A stretch of DNA of 64,000 nucleotides from Streptomyces netropsis. Lineage in GTDB: Bacteria; Actinomycetota; Actinomycetes; Streptomycetales; Streptomycetaceae. A program made the translations under genes and the position numbers. The notes under the pieces were generated by a model. It ran no database searches and was not told where the DNA came from. It saw only the letters and a program-made list of their open reading frames with translations. Position 1 is the stretch's first letter. Each line of letters starts with the position of its first letter. This document shows positions 1 through 6,950 of the stretch, in pieces. The stretch covers positions 62,001-126,000 of the forward strand of contig NZ_JACHJG010000018.1 in NCBI RefSeq assembly GCF_014203545.1, read 5' to 3'.

Positions 1-105
1 GTGGATGCGCACATCGAGCTGGCCGCGGGCCCGGGCCTTGCCGACGAGCGAGACGTTCAGCGGTTCCAGGTACTCGGGGAAGATCGTGACGACGTCGAGC
101 CGCAT
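1..105 (-). CDS. trmD: tRNA (guanine-N1)-methyltransferase TrmD, N-terminal fragment
   Basis: Only the first 35 codons lie in the window; the gene runs off the left edge. The start MRLDVVTIFPEYLEP is the typical TrmD opening. TrmD makes m1G37 in tRNAs read by CNN-type codons and prevents +1 frameshifting. Its ATG shares one base with the rimM stop (TGATG), so the two are translationally coupled in the rpsP-KH-rimM-trmD unit. The catalytic knot lies outside the window. Confidence 0.9.
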   Translation of the reverse strand, partial: MRLDVVTIFPEYLEPLNVSLVGKARARGQLDVRIH

Positions 106-704
106 CACGCGTCCCCCTTCTCGTCGTCGCCCGCCTCGCCGGACTCCGTGGCGTCGGCCGCCTCGGCGTCCCGGGCGCTCGCGACCACGGCCTGGTCGGC
201 GTCGATCAGGCCCGGCGGCGGGTCGATGATCGCACGCTGCGCCTCCAGGTCGATCTCCGGCACGATCTCGGCGACGAAGGGGATCATCACCTCGCTGCCG
301 TCGGGGCGCTCCACGATGAACAGGTCCTGCGACGGCAGGTGGGAGATCTCGGTGATCCGGCCGATCTCGACCCCGTCGACGGTGACGACGTCCAGGTCCA
401 TCAGCTGGTGGTCGTAGAACTCCTCGGGGTCCTCGGGGACGTCCTCGGGGTCGATCTCGGCGATCAGGAGCGTGTTGCGGAGCGCCTCGGCGCCCGTGCG
501 GTCCTTGACGCCGGCGAACCGCAGCAGCAGCCGGCCGCTGTGCACCCGGCCGGTCTCGATGGTCAGCGGCCCCACCCCGGCGGGGTCCGTGGCCAGGACG
601 GCGCCGGGGCCGAGCCGCAGCTCGGGCTCGTCCGTACGCACCTCAACCGTGACCTCGCCCTTGATCCCATGGGCGCGGCCGATCCTGCCGACTACCAGCT
701 GCAC
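105..704 (-). CDS. rimM: 16S rRNA processing protein RimM
   Basis: Ribosome maturation factor for the 30S head, acting with S19 during 16S rRNA processing. The protein is 199 aa. It begins VQLVVGRIGRAHGIKGE, the RimM N-terminal beta-barrel signature, and the PRC-barrel-like half carries EFYDHQLMDLDV and SQDLFIVERPDGSEVMIPF. The C-terminal 25 or so residues are an acidic, alanine-rich tail. The GTG start is supported by AGAAGGA six bases upstream. It lies 124 bases downstream of the KH gene, across a strong hairpin, and overlaps trmD. Confidence 0.95.
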   Translation of the reverse strand: MQLVVGRIGRAHGIKGEVTVEVRTDEPELRLGPGAVLATDPAGVGPLTIETGRVHSGRLLLRFAGVKDRTGAEALRNTLLIAEIDPEDVPEDPEEFYDHQLMDLDVVTVDGVEIGRITEISHLPSQDLFIVERPDGSEVMIPFVAEIVPEIDLEAQRAIIDPPPGLIDADQAVVASARDAEAADATESGEAGDDEKGDA

Positions 705-773
705 TGTGAATCCTTCTCTGCTTCCGCGGACGGCTTCCGCACACGGACGCGGCTTTTGCGTACGAACGCGACA

Positions 774-809
774 ACGGGCCGGGAAGGGCCGTAACCCTTC
801 CCGGCCCGT
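774..809 (-). terminator. Strong hairpin between the KH gene and rimM
   Basis: A perfect 15-bp inverted repeat (774-788 and 795-809, loop CCGTAA) sits just after the KH gene stop and before rimM. There is no long U tract. It may act as a partial terminator or as an RNA-processing or stability element that lowers rimM-trmD expression relative to rpsP. Confidence 0.6.
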
Positions 810-828
810 GCCGGTGCTCTATCGCTTC

Positions 829-1068
829 TCAGCGGACCTGATCCACGTCGACGAGGTCGACACGGATACCACGGCCGCCGATGGCGCCCACGACGGTGCG
901 CAGTGCGCGTGCGGTGCGGCCGTTACGGCCGATCACCTTGCCGAGGTCATCGGGGTGCACCCGGACCTCGAGCACGCGACCACGGCGCAGGTTGCGCGAA
1001 GCGACCTGCACCTCGTCGGGGTTGTCGACGATGCCCTTTACGAGGTGCTCAAGGGCCTCCTCGAGCAT
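829..1068 (-). CDS. KH-domain RNA-binding protein (KhpA/YlqC family)
   Basis: A 79-aa single KH domain. The GxxG loop is visible in KVIGRNGRTARALRTVV, and the N-terminus MLEEALEHLVKGIVDNPDEV is typical of KhpA/YlqC proteins, which bind RNA and in Gram-positive bacteria work with KhpB. It starts two bases after the rpsP stop, so the two are translationally coupled. This rpsP-KH-rimM-trmD order is common in Firmicutes and Actinobacteria. The cellular role in Streptomyces is not settled. Confidence 0.9.
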   Translation of the reverse strand: MLEEALEHLVKGIVDNPDEVQVASRNLRRGRVLEVRVHPDDLGKVIGRNGRTARALRTVVGAIGGRGIRVDLVDVDQVR

Positions 1069-1070
1069 CC

Positions 1071-1511
1071 TCAGGCCTCGGTCGACTCAGCGGACTCGGC
1101 CGCGGCGGCCTCGTCCTTCTTCTCCGACTTCTTGGCCTTCGGGGTGATGGCCTCACCCTTCGCGGCGCCAGCCTCGAGACCCTTGGTGAACTCGTCGAAC
1201 GCGCGACGCTTGTCCTCCTTGGTCGCGGGGAGGAGCATCGGGGCCGGGGCCGGCAGGCCCTTGAACTTCTGCCAGTCGCCGGTGACCTTGAGGATGGCCA
1301 TGACGGGCTCGGTCGGCTGCGCGCCGACGCTCAGCCAGTACTGGACGCGGTCCGTGTCGACCTCGATGCGCGAGGGGTTCTGCACCGGGTGGTACAGACC
1401 GATCTCCTCGATGGCCCGGCCGTCACGGCGGGTACGGGAGTCGGCGACGACGATGCGGTAGTGAGGCGAACGGATCTTGCCCAGACGCTTCAGCTTGATC
1501 TTGACTGCCAC
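1071..1511 (-). CDS. rpsP: 30S ribosomal protein S16
   Basis: Small-subunit protein needed for early 16S assembly. The GTG start is chosen because AGGAGA lies 10 bases upstream and the protein then opens with VAVKIKLKRLGKIRSPHYRI, the conserved S16 N-terminus. An earlier start at 1550 would add 13 unconserved residues. At 146 aa it is longer than the usual 80-90 aa S16. The extra part is a lysine/glutamate/alanine-rich tail (about residues 115-146), as seen in actinobacterial S16. First gene of the rpsP-KH-rimM-trmD unit. Confidence 0.97.
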   Translation of the reverse strand: MAVKIKLKRLGKIRSPHYRIVVADSRTRRDGRAIEEIGLYHPVQNPSRIEVDTDRVQYWLSVGAQPTEPVMAILKVTGDWQKFKGLPAPAPMLLPATKEDKRRAFDEFTKGLEAGAAKGEAITPKAKKSEKKDEAAAAESAESTEA

Positions 1512-1665
1512 TGGAGTGGTGTCTCCTGGTCTTGACGTGGTTGGGCACATGAGATGCCACGTGGGGTTGCGGTACTCGGGTGCCCGATGGACGCGTCAGC
1601 CGGAGGAGAGAGGGGTCCTATGCGACTGTCGAGTACAGCGTCCCATTGTGCCACACCGCTCCAGG

Positions 1666-2256
1666 TCAGCCGACCGATACGGCCTCGGGGATACGGAACG
1701 GCTTGCCGCAGCCACCGCACATGATCGGCGCCTGGGCCAGCACGGAGGGCACGACCCGGACATTACGGCCGCAGTCACACACCGCCTTCACGCGCACCCC
1801 TCCGCCGGAGGAGCCGTGCCGCGCGGCGGGACCCCGGAACGTGCGCGAGGTGTCGGCGGCGGTCGCGACCGTGTGCGCCTTGAGGGCGCGCTGGAGTCTG
1901 TCGATGGTCGGGCGGTAGCGCTTGCGCGCCTCCGGATTGAGCACGACCAGGGAGAAGCCGCTACTGGGATGCGGCTCATCGCTGTGGTCGAGCCCCAGTT
2001 CCTCGGCGATCGCGAGGAACCGGCGGTTGTGGTAGCGGCCGGCGCGTGAGGTGTCACGGATACCGCGGGCGGCCGCGATGCCGTGAACTGCCTCGTGCAG
2101 CAGCCGTTCGAAGGAGAGCTCGGCGCCGCAGGCGGACGACGACTCCCCGATCAACGATTCGGGCGCGGCAAGATCTGGCAGCTCGGGGTGGTACCGCTGA
2201 ATGTCGGCCCACGCCTGCGCCAGCTCTGCGGCGAGAACAGGTGGTGTCGTGCTCAC
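1666..2256 (-). CDS. Putative zinc-metallopeptidase-like protein (HExxH, SprT-like)
   Basis: A conserved actinobacterial protein of unknown function. The motif HEAVH at residues 54-58 fits the HExxH zinc-peptidase core. The C-terminus has a CxC plus CxxC pair (VCDCGRN ... MCGGCGKPF) that looks like a zinc ribbon, an arrangement reminiscent of SprT-like proteases. The GTG at 2256 (MSTTPPVLAAELAQAW) is preferred from remembered Streptomyces homologues. An upstream start at 2319 would add 21 residues, and neither has a strong ribosome-binding site. It is a single gene between proS and rpsP. Protease activity is inferred only from the motif. Confidence 0.7.
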   Translation of the reverse strand: MSTTPPVLAAELAQAWADIQRYHPELPDLAAPESLIGESSSACGAELSFERLLHEAVHGIAAARGIRDTSRAGRYHNRRFLAIAEELGLDHSDEPHPSSGFSLVVLNPEARKRYRPTIDRLQRALKAHTVATAADTSRTFRGPAARHGSSGGGVRVKAVCDCGRNVRVVPSVLAQAPIMCGGCGKPFRIPEAVSVG

Positions 2257-2468
2257 GTCGTGACAACGAGCAAGGAAGGCCCGGTGTTCCGATACCGGGC
2301 CATCCCAAATAATTTGCACGTACCAGTCAGTTTCACGCTCATGCGTCCTGACGAGGGCGGGTGCGCAGATCTGTGGAGAAGCCGCGCACCCGTTCGCAAG
2401 AGTGGACGTACTGACTCACCGGTAAGGGTGAATCGGGCCGGCACACGCCGGGGGCGTGCCCCCTGGCG

Positions 2469-2494
2469 GCCCGGGCGCCCGTCGATGCCCGGGC
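2469..2494 (-). terminator. Possible proS terminator hairpin
   Basis: GCCCGGGC occurs at 2469-2476 and again at 2487-2494. It is self-complementary, so the two copies form an 8-bp stem with a 10-base loop immediately after the proS stop. There is no U tract. Confidence 0.4.
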
Positions 2495-2498
2495 GGGC

Positions 2499-3911
2499 TC
2501 AGTAGGCGCGACCGACGATGGCGACGGTGCCCGGGGCGTCGTCCGCGTCCGGCACCGAGCCGTCCTCGGCGACCAGGCAGCGCACGGACACGGCCTGCTC
2601 ACCGAGCTTGGCCTCGCCCTCGGGACCCAGGTCCGCCCAGCGGATCCGCGCCCAGCCACCGGCGACGGCGGCCTCGGCGGCCTCCTCGATGGTGGTGACG
2701 TCGGCCGTACGGGCCTCACGGCGCTCGCGCGACTCGCGCAGCAGCTGCGCCTGGTCCTCCTCCAGCACCTTCGGCAGCAGGTCGACGAGGGAGTCGATCG
2801 CCACCGGCTCCTTGCCGCCGGGGATCCGGCGGGCCAGCATCGCGGTGCCGTTCTCCAGGTCGCGCGGGCCGATCTCGATGCGGACCGGTACGCCCTTGAG
2901 CTCCCAGTCCACGGCCCGGCGGCCGAAGGGGGTGTCGACGCGGTCGTCGACCTGGACGCGGATGCCCGCGGCCTTCAGCCGGTCGCCGAGCTCGCGGACC
3001 TTGGCCACGGCCTCGTCGCCCTTGATCGCCATGACGACGACCTGGACGTGCGCCAGCCGCGGCGGGACGCGCAGACCGTTGTCGTCACCGTGCGACATGA
3101 TCAGGCCGCCGACCATGCGGGTCGAGACGCCCCACGAGGTCTGCCAGACCAGCTCCTGCTGGCCGCCCTTGGACAGGTACTGGGTGTTGAAGGCCTTGGC
3201 GAAGTTCTGGCCCAGCTCGTGGCTGGTGCCCAGCTGGAGGGCCTTGCCGTCGCCCATCATGCCCTCGAGGGTGAGGGTGTTGATGGCACCGGCGAACCGC
3301 TCCTTGGCGGTCTTGCGGCCCAGGACCACGTCGATGCCGAGGACGTTGACCATGAAGTCGGCGTAGACGTCGCGGTGGATCCGGGCGGCGTAGTCGCGGG
3401 CGTCCTCGTAGGTGGCGTGGGCGGTGTGGCCCTCCTGCCAGAGGAACTCGCTCGTCCGGAGGAAGACGCGCGGGCGCATCTCCCAACGGACCACGTTGGC
3501 CCACTGGTTGATCAGCAGGGGCAGGTCGCGGTAGCTCTGCACCCACTTGGAGAAGTACTCGTTGATGATCGTCTCGGAGGTCGGCCGGACGACGACCGGC
3601 TCCTCCAGCTCCTTGCCGCCGCCGTGCGTGACGACCGCCAGCTCGGGGGCGAAGCCCTCGACGTGCTCGGCTTCCTTCGTCAGGTAGGACTGCGGGATGA
3701 AGAGCGGGAAGTACGCGTTCTGGGCGCCCGCGTCCTTGATGCGCGCGTCCATCTCCTGCTGCATGCGCTCCCAGAGCCCGTACCCGTACGGGCGGATGAC
3801 CATGGTGCCGCGCACCGGGCCGTTGTCGGCCAGCTCGGCCTTGTTGATCAAGTCCTGGTACCAGCGCGGGAAATCTTCCGCCTGGGGGGTGAGAATGGGA
3901 GCCTTTGCCAT
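2499..3911 (-). CDS. proS: Prolyl-tRNA synthetase, archaeal/eukaryotic-type (short form)
   Basis: Class II aminoacyl-tRNA synthetase charging tRNA-Pro. At 470 aa it has class II motif 2 (RWEMRPRVFLRTSEFLWQEG) and motif-1-proximal VVRPTSETIINEYF. It lacks the roughly 180-aa editing insertion of the usual bacterial 560-580 aa enzyme, so it is the archaeal/eukaryotic-type ProRS. It begins MAKAPILTPQAEDFPRWYQ at an ATG. Streptomycetes usually also have a bacterial-type proS, so this may be a second copy, but I cannot see the rest of the genome. It is a single gene, divergent from the methyltransferase. Confidence 0.92.
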   Translation of the reverse strand: MAKAPILTPQAEDFPRWYQDLINKAELADNGPVRGTMVIRPYGYGLWERMQQEMDARIKDAGAQNAYFPLFIPQSYLTKEAEHVEGFAPELAVVTHGGGKELEEPVVVRPTSETIINEYFSKWVQSYRDLPLLINQWANVVRWEMRPRVFLRTSEFLWQEGHTAHATYEDARDYAARIHRDVYADFMVNVLGIDVVLGRKTAKERFAGAINTLTLEGMMGDGKALQLGTSHELGQNFAKAFNTQYLSKGGQQELVWQTSWGVSTRMVGGLIMSHGDDNGLRVPPRLAHVQVVVMAIKGDEAVAKVRELGDRLKAAGIRVQVDDRVDTPFGRRAVDWELKGVPVRIEIGPRDLENGTAMLARRIPGGKEPVAIDSLVDLLPKVLEEDQAQLLRESRERREARTADVTTIEEAAEAAVAGGWARIRWADLGPEGEAKLGEQAVSVRCLVAEDGSVPDADDAPGTVAIVGRAY

Positions 3912-4287
3912 GGTGCGAATGGTACGGGGCGCTCAGGGTCGAGCGTGAATCCCCCGTCACGGCCCCCTTCACGGCCCCGTTCGGGACACCTTCCGGGAAA
4001 CCTTCCGGCCGGTCCGCGGCCACCGGCCGTCCCCACCCGATTCGCCCGGTCGGCCCCTTCTCCCGCCGGGTTTCCGTCGGGCCCCTCCCCGAAATCCTCT
4101 CCGTGCGATGACACCCGGCACATGCCATCGTGGGCAGACGGGAACGTTCTGGCACCGACCCTCTGGACTCGGGGACGGAAGCGGAGTTCTCTGGCTATCG
4201 GGGGTGTTTCACAGCAGCGCGCACAGCAGCACACGGGGGCGGCAATCAGGACCAGATCACGTCTCTCGGCGGATTGGGGCGCTTTCG
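3912..4287. other. Divergent intergenic region, proS / methyltransferase
   Basis: 376 bp between divergently read genes, presumably holding both promoters. It contains several short CGGCCCCTTC- and CCTTCCGG-like repeats near 3960-4020. I see no convincing -35/-10 pair, hairpin or small coding region. Confidence 0.5.
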
Positions 4288-5115
4288 ATGACACCAACGC
4301 TCGTACGGCGGCACCGGCCGTCCTCCACGTCGCCCGATCCCCGGGCCCGCGACTGGGCGGAAATCCAGGAACGGATGCTGGTGCCGCTCTACGAAGCGGT
4401 CTACGAACGACTGGAGGTCGGTCCCGGCACCCGGCTGCTCAGCCTCGGCTGCGGCTCCGGCCTGGCGCTGCTGATGGCGGCGGCCCGCGGGGCCGCCGTC
4501 TCCGGCGTCGACCAGGACGGGCGCAGGCTGGAGCTGGCCCGGGAACGGCTGATACCCAAGGACACCGGCGGCGACGGCACCCGGCTGGGCCACGGCGGTC
4601 CGGAGTGCGTCCTCGAACCCGGTGCTCCGGCCTTCAACCTCATCACGGCCTTCGATCCGCTGTACTGCGCGGGCGGCAGCGCCCGCGGCATGGCGGAGGC
4701 GCTGTCCCGGGCCGCCGCTTGCGCGGAGCACGGCGCTCCGGTCGTCCTGGCCGGCTGGGGACCGCAGGAGCGCTGCGCGGCCTCGGGGGCGCTTCGGGTC
4801 GCGGCCCGGCTCGCGGACCCTATGTGCGCGCCCGCTCGCTGGCGGCCGAGTGGCCGTGACGATCTGGAGGACCTGGCCCGCCGGGCCGGGCTCGTGCCGG
4901 ACGGCTCGGGGCGGGTGTCGTGCCCGTACGGCTACGCCGACATGGGCAGCGCGGTGCGCGGTCTGCTGTCGACGGGCGCGTTCGACGCGGCGATGCGGGC
5001 GACGGACGAGGAGCAGGTGACCAAGGAATTGGTCGAGGCCCTGCACCCCTATCTGCGCCGGGACGGGACCGTCTGGATGCCGAATGTCTTCCGCTATCTC
5101 ATCGCGCGCGTCTAG
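4288..5115 (+). CDS. SAM-dependent class I methyltransferase
   Basis: A 275-aa Rossmann-fold methyltransferase. Motif I is LSLGCGSGLALLMAAARG, followed by the acidic loop VSGVDQDGRRLELA, which binds S-adenosylmethionine. ITAFDPLYCAGG matches the post-motif region. The substrate is unknown. The ATG at 4288 is preferred because the SAM domain follows at a normal distance; an in-frame start at 4108 would add 60 residues of low-quality sequence. It stands alone, convergent with ffh, and shares a bidirectional terminator with it. Confidence 0.85.
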   Translation: MTPTLVRRHRPSSTSPDPRARDWAEIQERMLVPLYEAVYERLEVGPGTRLLSLGCGSGLALLMAAARGAAVSGVDQDGRRLELARERLIPKDTGGDGTRLGHGGPECVLEPGAPAFNLITAFDPLYCAGGSARGMAEALSRAAACAEHGAPVVLAGWGPQERCAASGALRVAARLADPMCAPARWRPSGRDDLEDLARRAGLVPDGSGRVSCPYGYADMGSAVRGLLSTGAFDAAMRATDEEQVTKELVEALHPYLRRDGTVWMPNVFRYLIARV

Positions 5116-5129
5116 CCCGTGCCTTCCCC

Positions 5130-5171
5130 TCCGACCTGACAGCTCCGACCGGACAGCTCTGACCGGACAGC
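5130..5171. repeat. Three tandem 14-bp repeats
   Basis: TCCGACCTGACAGC, TCCGACCGGACAGC and TCTGACCGGACAGC lie head to tail at 5130, 5144 and 5158, between the methyltransferase stop and the terminator. Copies differ at one or two bases. Function unknown. Confidence 0.85.
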
Positions 5172-5209
5172 GAAATCGCCCGCCACGGACGACCGTGACG
5201 GGCGATTTC
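5172..5209. terminator. Bidirectional terminator, methyltransferase / ffh
   Basis: GAAATCGCCCG at 5172-5182 pairs with CGGGCGATTTC at 5199-5209, and an inner CACGG/CCGTG stem extends it. The outer A and T bases make the hairpin usable in both directions between two convergent genes. Confidence 0.8.
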
Positions 5210-5234
5210 AGCGGCTGTGGCCGACGGATCGGTC

Positions 5235-6773
5235 TCAGCCCATGAATTTCTTGAACTCGTCGGGCAGTTCGAAGTTCTGCGGGGCCTGAGCCGGCAGCTC
5301 CAGCGGGTTGTCGCCCTGCTCGCGGCGCGCGGCCGCGGCCTGCTCCTCGGCCTTGCGCTTCATCGGGTTGCCGCTCTTGCGCTTGCCCTTGGCCTGCTTC
5401 TGCTGCTTCTTCTGCCGGCCGGGGCCGCCGCCCATTCCCGGGATTCCCGGCATGCCCGGCATGCCGCCGCCCTGGGCCATGCGCGACATCATCTTGCGGG
5501 CCTCGAAGAAGCGCTCCACGAGGTTCTTGACCGCGCTGACCTCCACACCCGAGCCCTTGGCGATACGGGCGCGGCGCGAGCCGTTGATGATGTGCGGGTC
5601 CTGGCGCTCGGCCGGGGTCATCGACTTGATGATCGCGGCGGTGCGGTCCACGTCGCGCTCGTCGAGGTTGTTGATCTGGTCCTTCATCTGCGCCATGCCG
5701 GGCAGCATCCCGAGCAGCTTGCTGATGCTGCCCATCTTGCGGACCTGCTCCATCTGGGACAGGAAGTCGTCGAGCGTGAACTCCTTCGGCCCCTTCGCCA
5801 GCTTGGCCGCCATCTTCTCGGCCTCGTCCTGGCTGAAGGTCTGCTCGGCCTTCTCGATCAGGCTGAGCATGTCGCCCATGCCGAGGATGCGGGACGCCAT
5901 GCGGTCCGGGTGGAACGCGTCGAAGTCGTCCAGCTTCTCGCCGTTGGAGGCGAACATGACCTGCTTGCCGGTCACGTGCGCGACCGACAGGGCGGCACCG
6001 CCGCGGGCGTCGCCGTCGAGCTTGGAGAGCACCACGCCGTCGAAGCCGACGCCGTCGCGGAAGGCCTCGGCGGTGTTGACCGCGTCCTGACCGATCATCG
6101 CGTCGACGACGAAGAGGATCTCGTCCGGACGCACCGCGTCGCGGATGTCCGCGGCCTGCTGCATCAGCTCCTGGTCGATGCCCAGGCGGCCGGCGGTGTC
6201 CACGATGACGATGTCGTGGACCTTGGTCTTCGCGAACTCGATGGAGTCCTTGGCGACCTGGACCGGGTCACCGACGCCGTTGCCCGGCTGGGGCGCATAG
6301 ATCGCGACGCCGGCGCGCTCGGCGACGACGCCGAGCTGGTTCACCGCGTTCGGCCGCTGGAGGTCACAGGCCACGAGCAGCGGGCTGTGGCCCTGCGCCT
6401 TGAGCCAGTGGCCGAGCTTTCCGGCGAGGGTGGTCTTACCGGCACCCTGGAGACCGGCGAGCATGATCACGGTCGGCGCGGTCTTGGCGAAGCGCAGCCG
6501 TCGGGTCTCGCCGCCGAGGATGCCGATGAGCTCCTCGTTGACGATCTTGATGATCTGCTGCGCCGGGTTGAGGGCCTTGGAGACCTCGGCCCCGAGCGCG
6601 CGCTCCTTGACCTGCTTGATGAAGGCCCGGACGACGGGGAGGGCCACATCCGCTTCGAGCAGCGCGATGCGGATCTCGCGCGCCGTGGCGTCGATGTCCG
6701 CCTCGCTCAAGCGGCCTTTGCCCCGAAGGGTCTTGAAAGTCGCGGAAAGGCGATCGGAGAGGGTATCGAACAC
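5235..6773 (-). CDS. ffh: Signal recognition particle protein Ffh (SRP54)
   Basis: GTPase subunit of the signal recognition particle; it binds 4.5S RNA and signal peptides and docks with FtsY. At 512 aa it has an N-domain start MFDTLSDRLSATFKTLRGKG, a G domain with P-loop GLQGAGKTTLAGKLG and DTAGR, and a C-terminal M domain with methionine/glycine-rich MMSRMAQGGGMPGMPG. The GTG start at 6773 gives the conserved N-terminus. It is transcribed alone on the minus strand, downstream of glnD. The partner ftsY is also in this window. Confidence 0.97.
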   Translation of the reverse strand: MFDTLSDRLSATFKTLRGKGRLSEADIDATAREIRIALLEADVALPVVRAFIKQVKERALGAEVSKALNPAQQIIKIVNEELIGILGGETRRLRFAKTAPTVIMLAGLQGAGKTTLAGKLGHWLKAQGHSPLLVACDLQRPNAVNQLGVVAERAGVAIYAPQPGNGVGDPVQVAKDSIEFAKTKVHDIVIVDTAGRLGIDQELMQQAADIRDAVRPDEILFVVDAMIGQDAVNTAEAFRDGVGFDGVVLSKLDGDARGGAALSVAHVTGKQVMFASNGEKLDDFDAFHPDRMASRILGMGDMLSLIEKAEQTFSQDEAEKMAAKLAKGPKEFTLDDFLSQMEQVRKMGSISKLLGMLPGMAQMKDQINNLDERDVDRTAAIIKSMTPAERQDPHIINGSRRARIAKGSGVEVSAVKNLVERFFEARKMMSRMAQGGGMPGMPGIPGMGGGPGRQKKQQKQAKGKRKSGNPMKRKAEEQAAAARREQGDNPLELPAQAPQNFELPDEFKKFMG

Positions 6774-6950
6774 GGCGCTCGTAGGTCCTCGGAGTCGGGG
6801 GGCAGAGTCAATCGCCTCCCAGGGTATCCGGCCGCGCCAAGCAGGTGTCCTCGCCCGCCGGATATGAGACGAAGAGGGGATTCCCCCGGGGTGCGGGGAG
6901 GGCGGCCCGGCCGCCCTCCCCGCCGGGGCGGCCTCACCACCGCGACGCGG

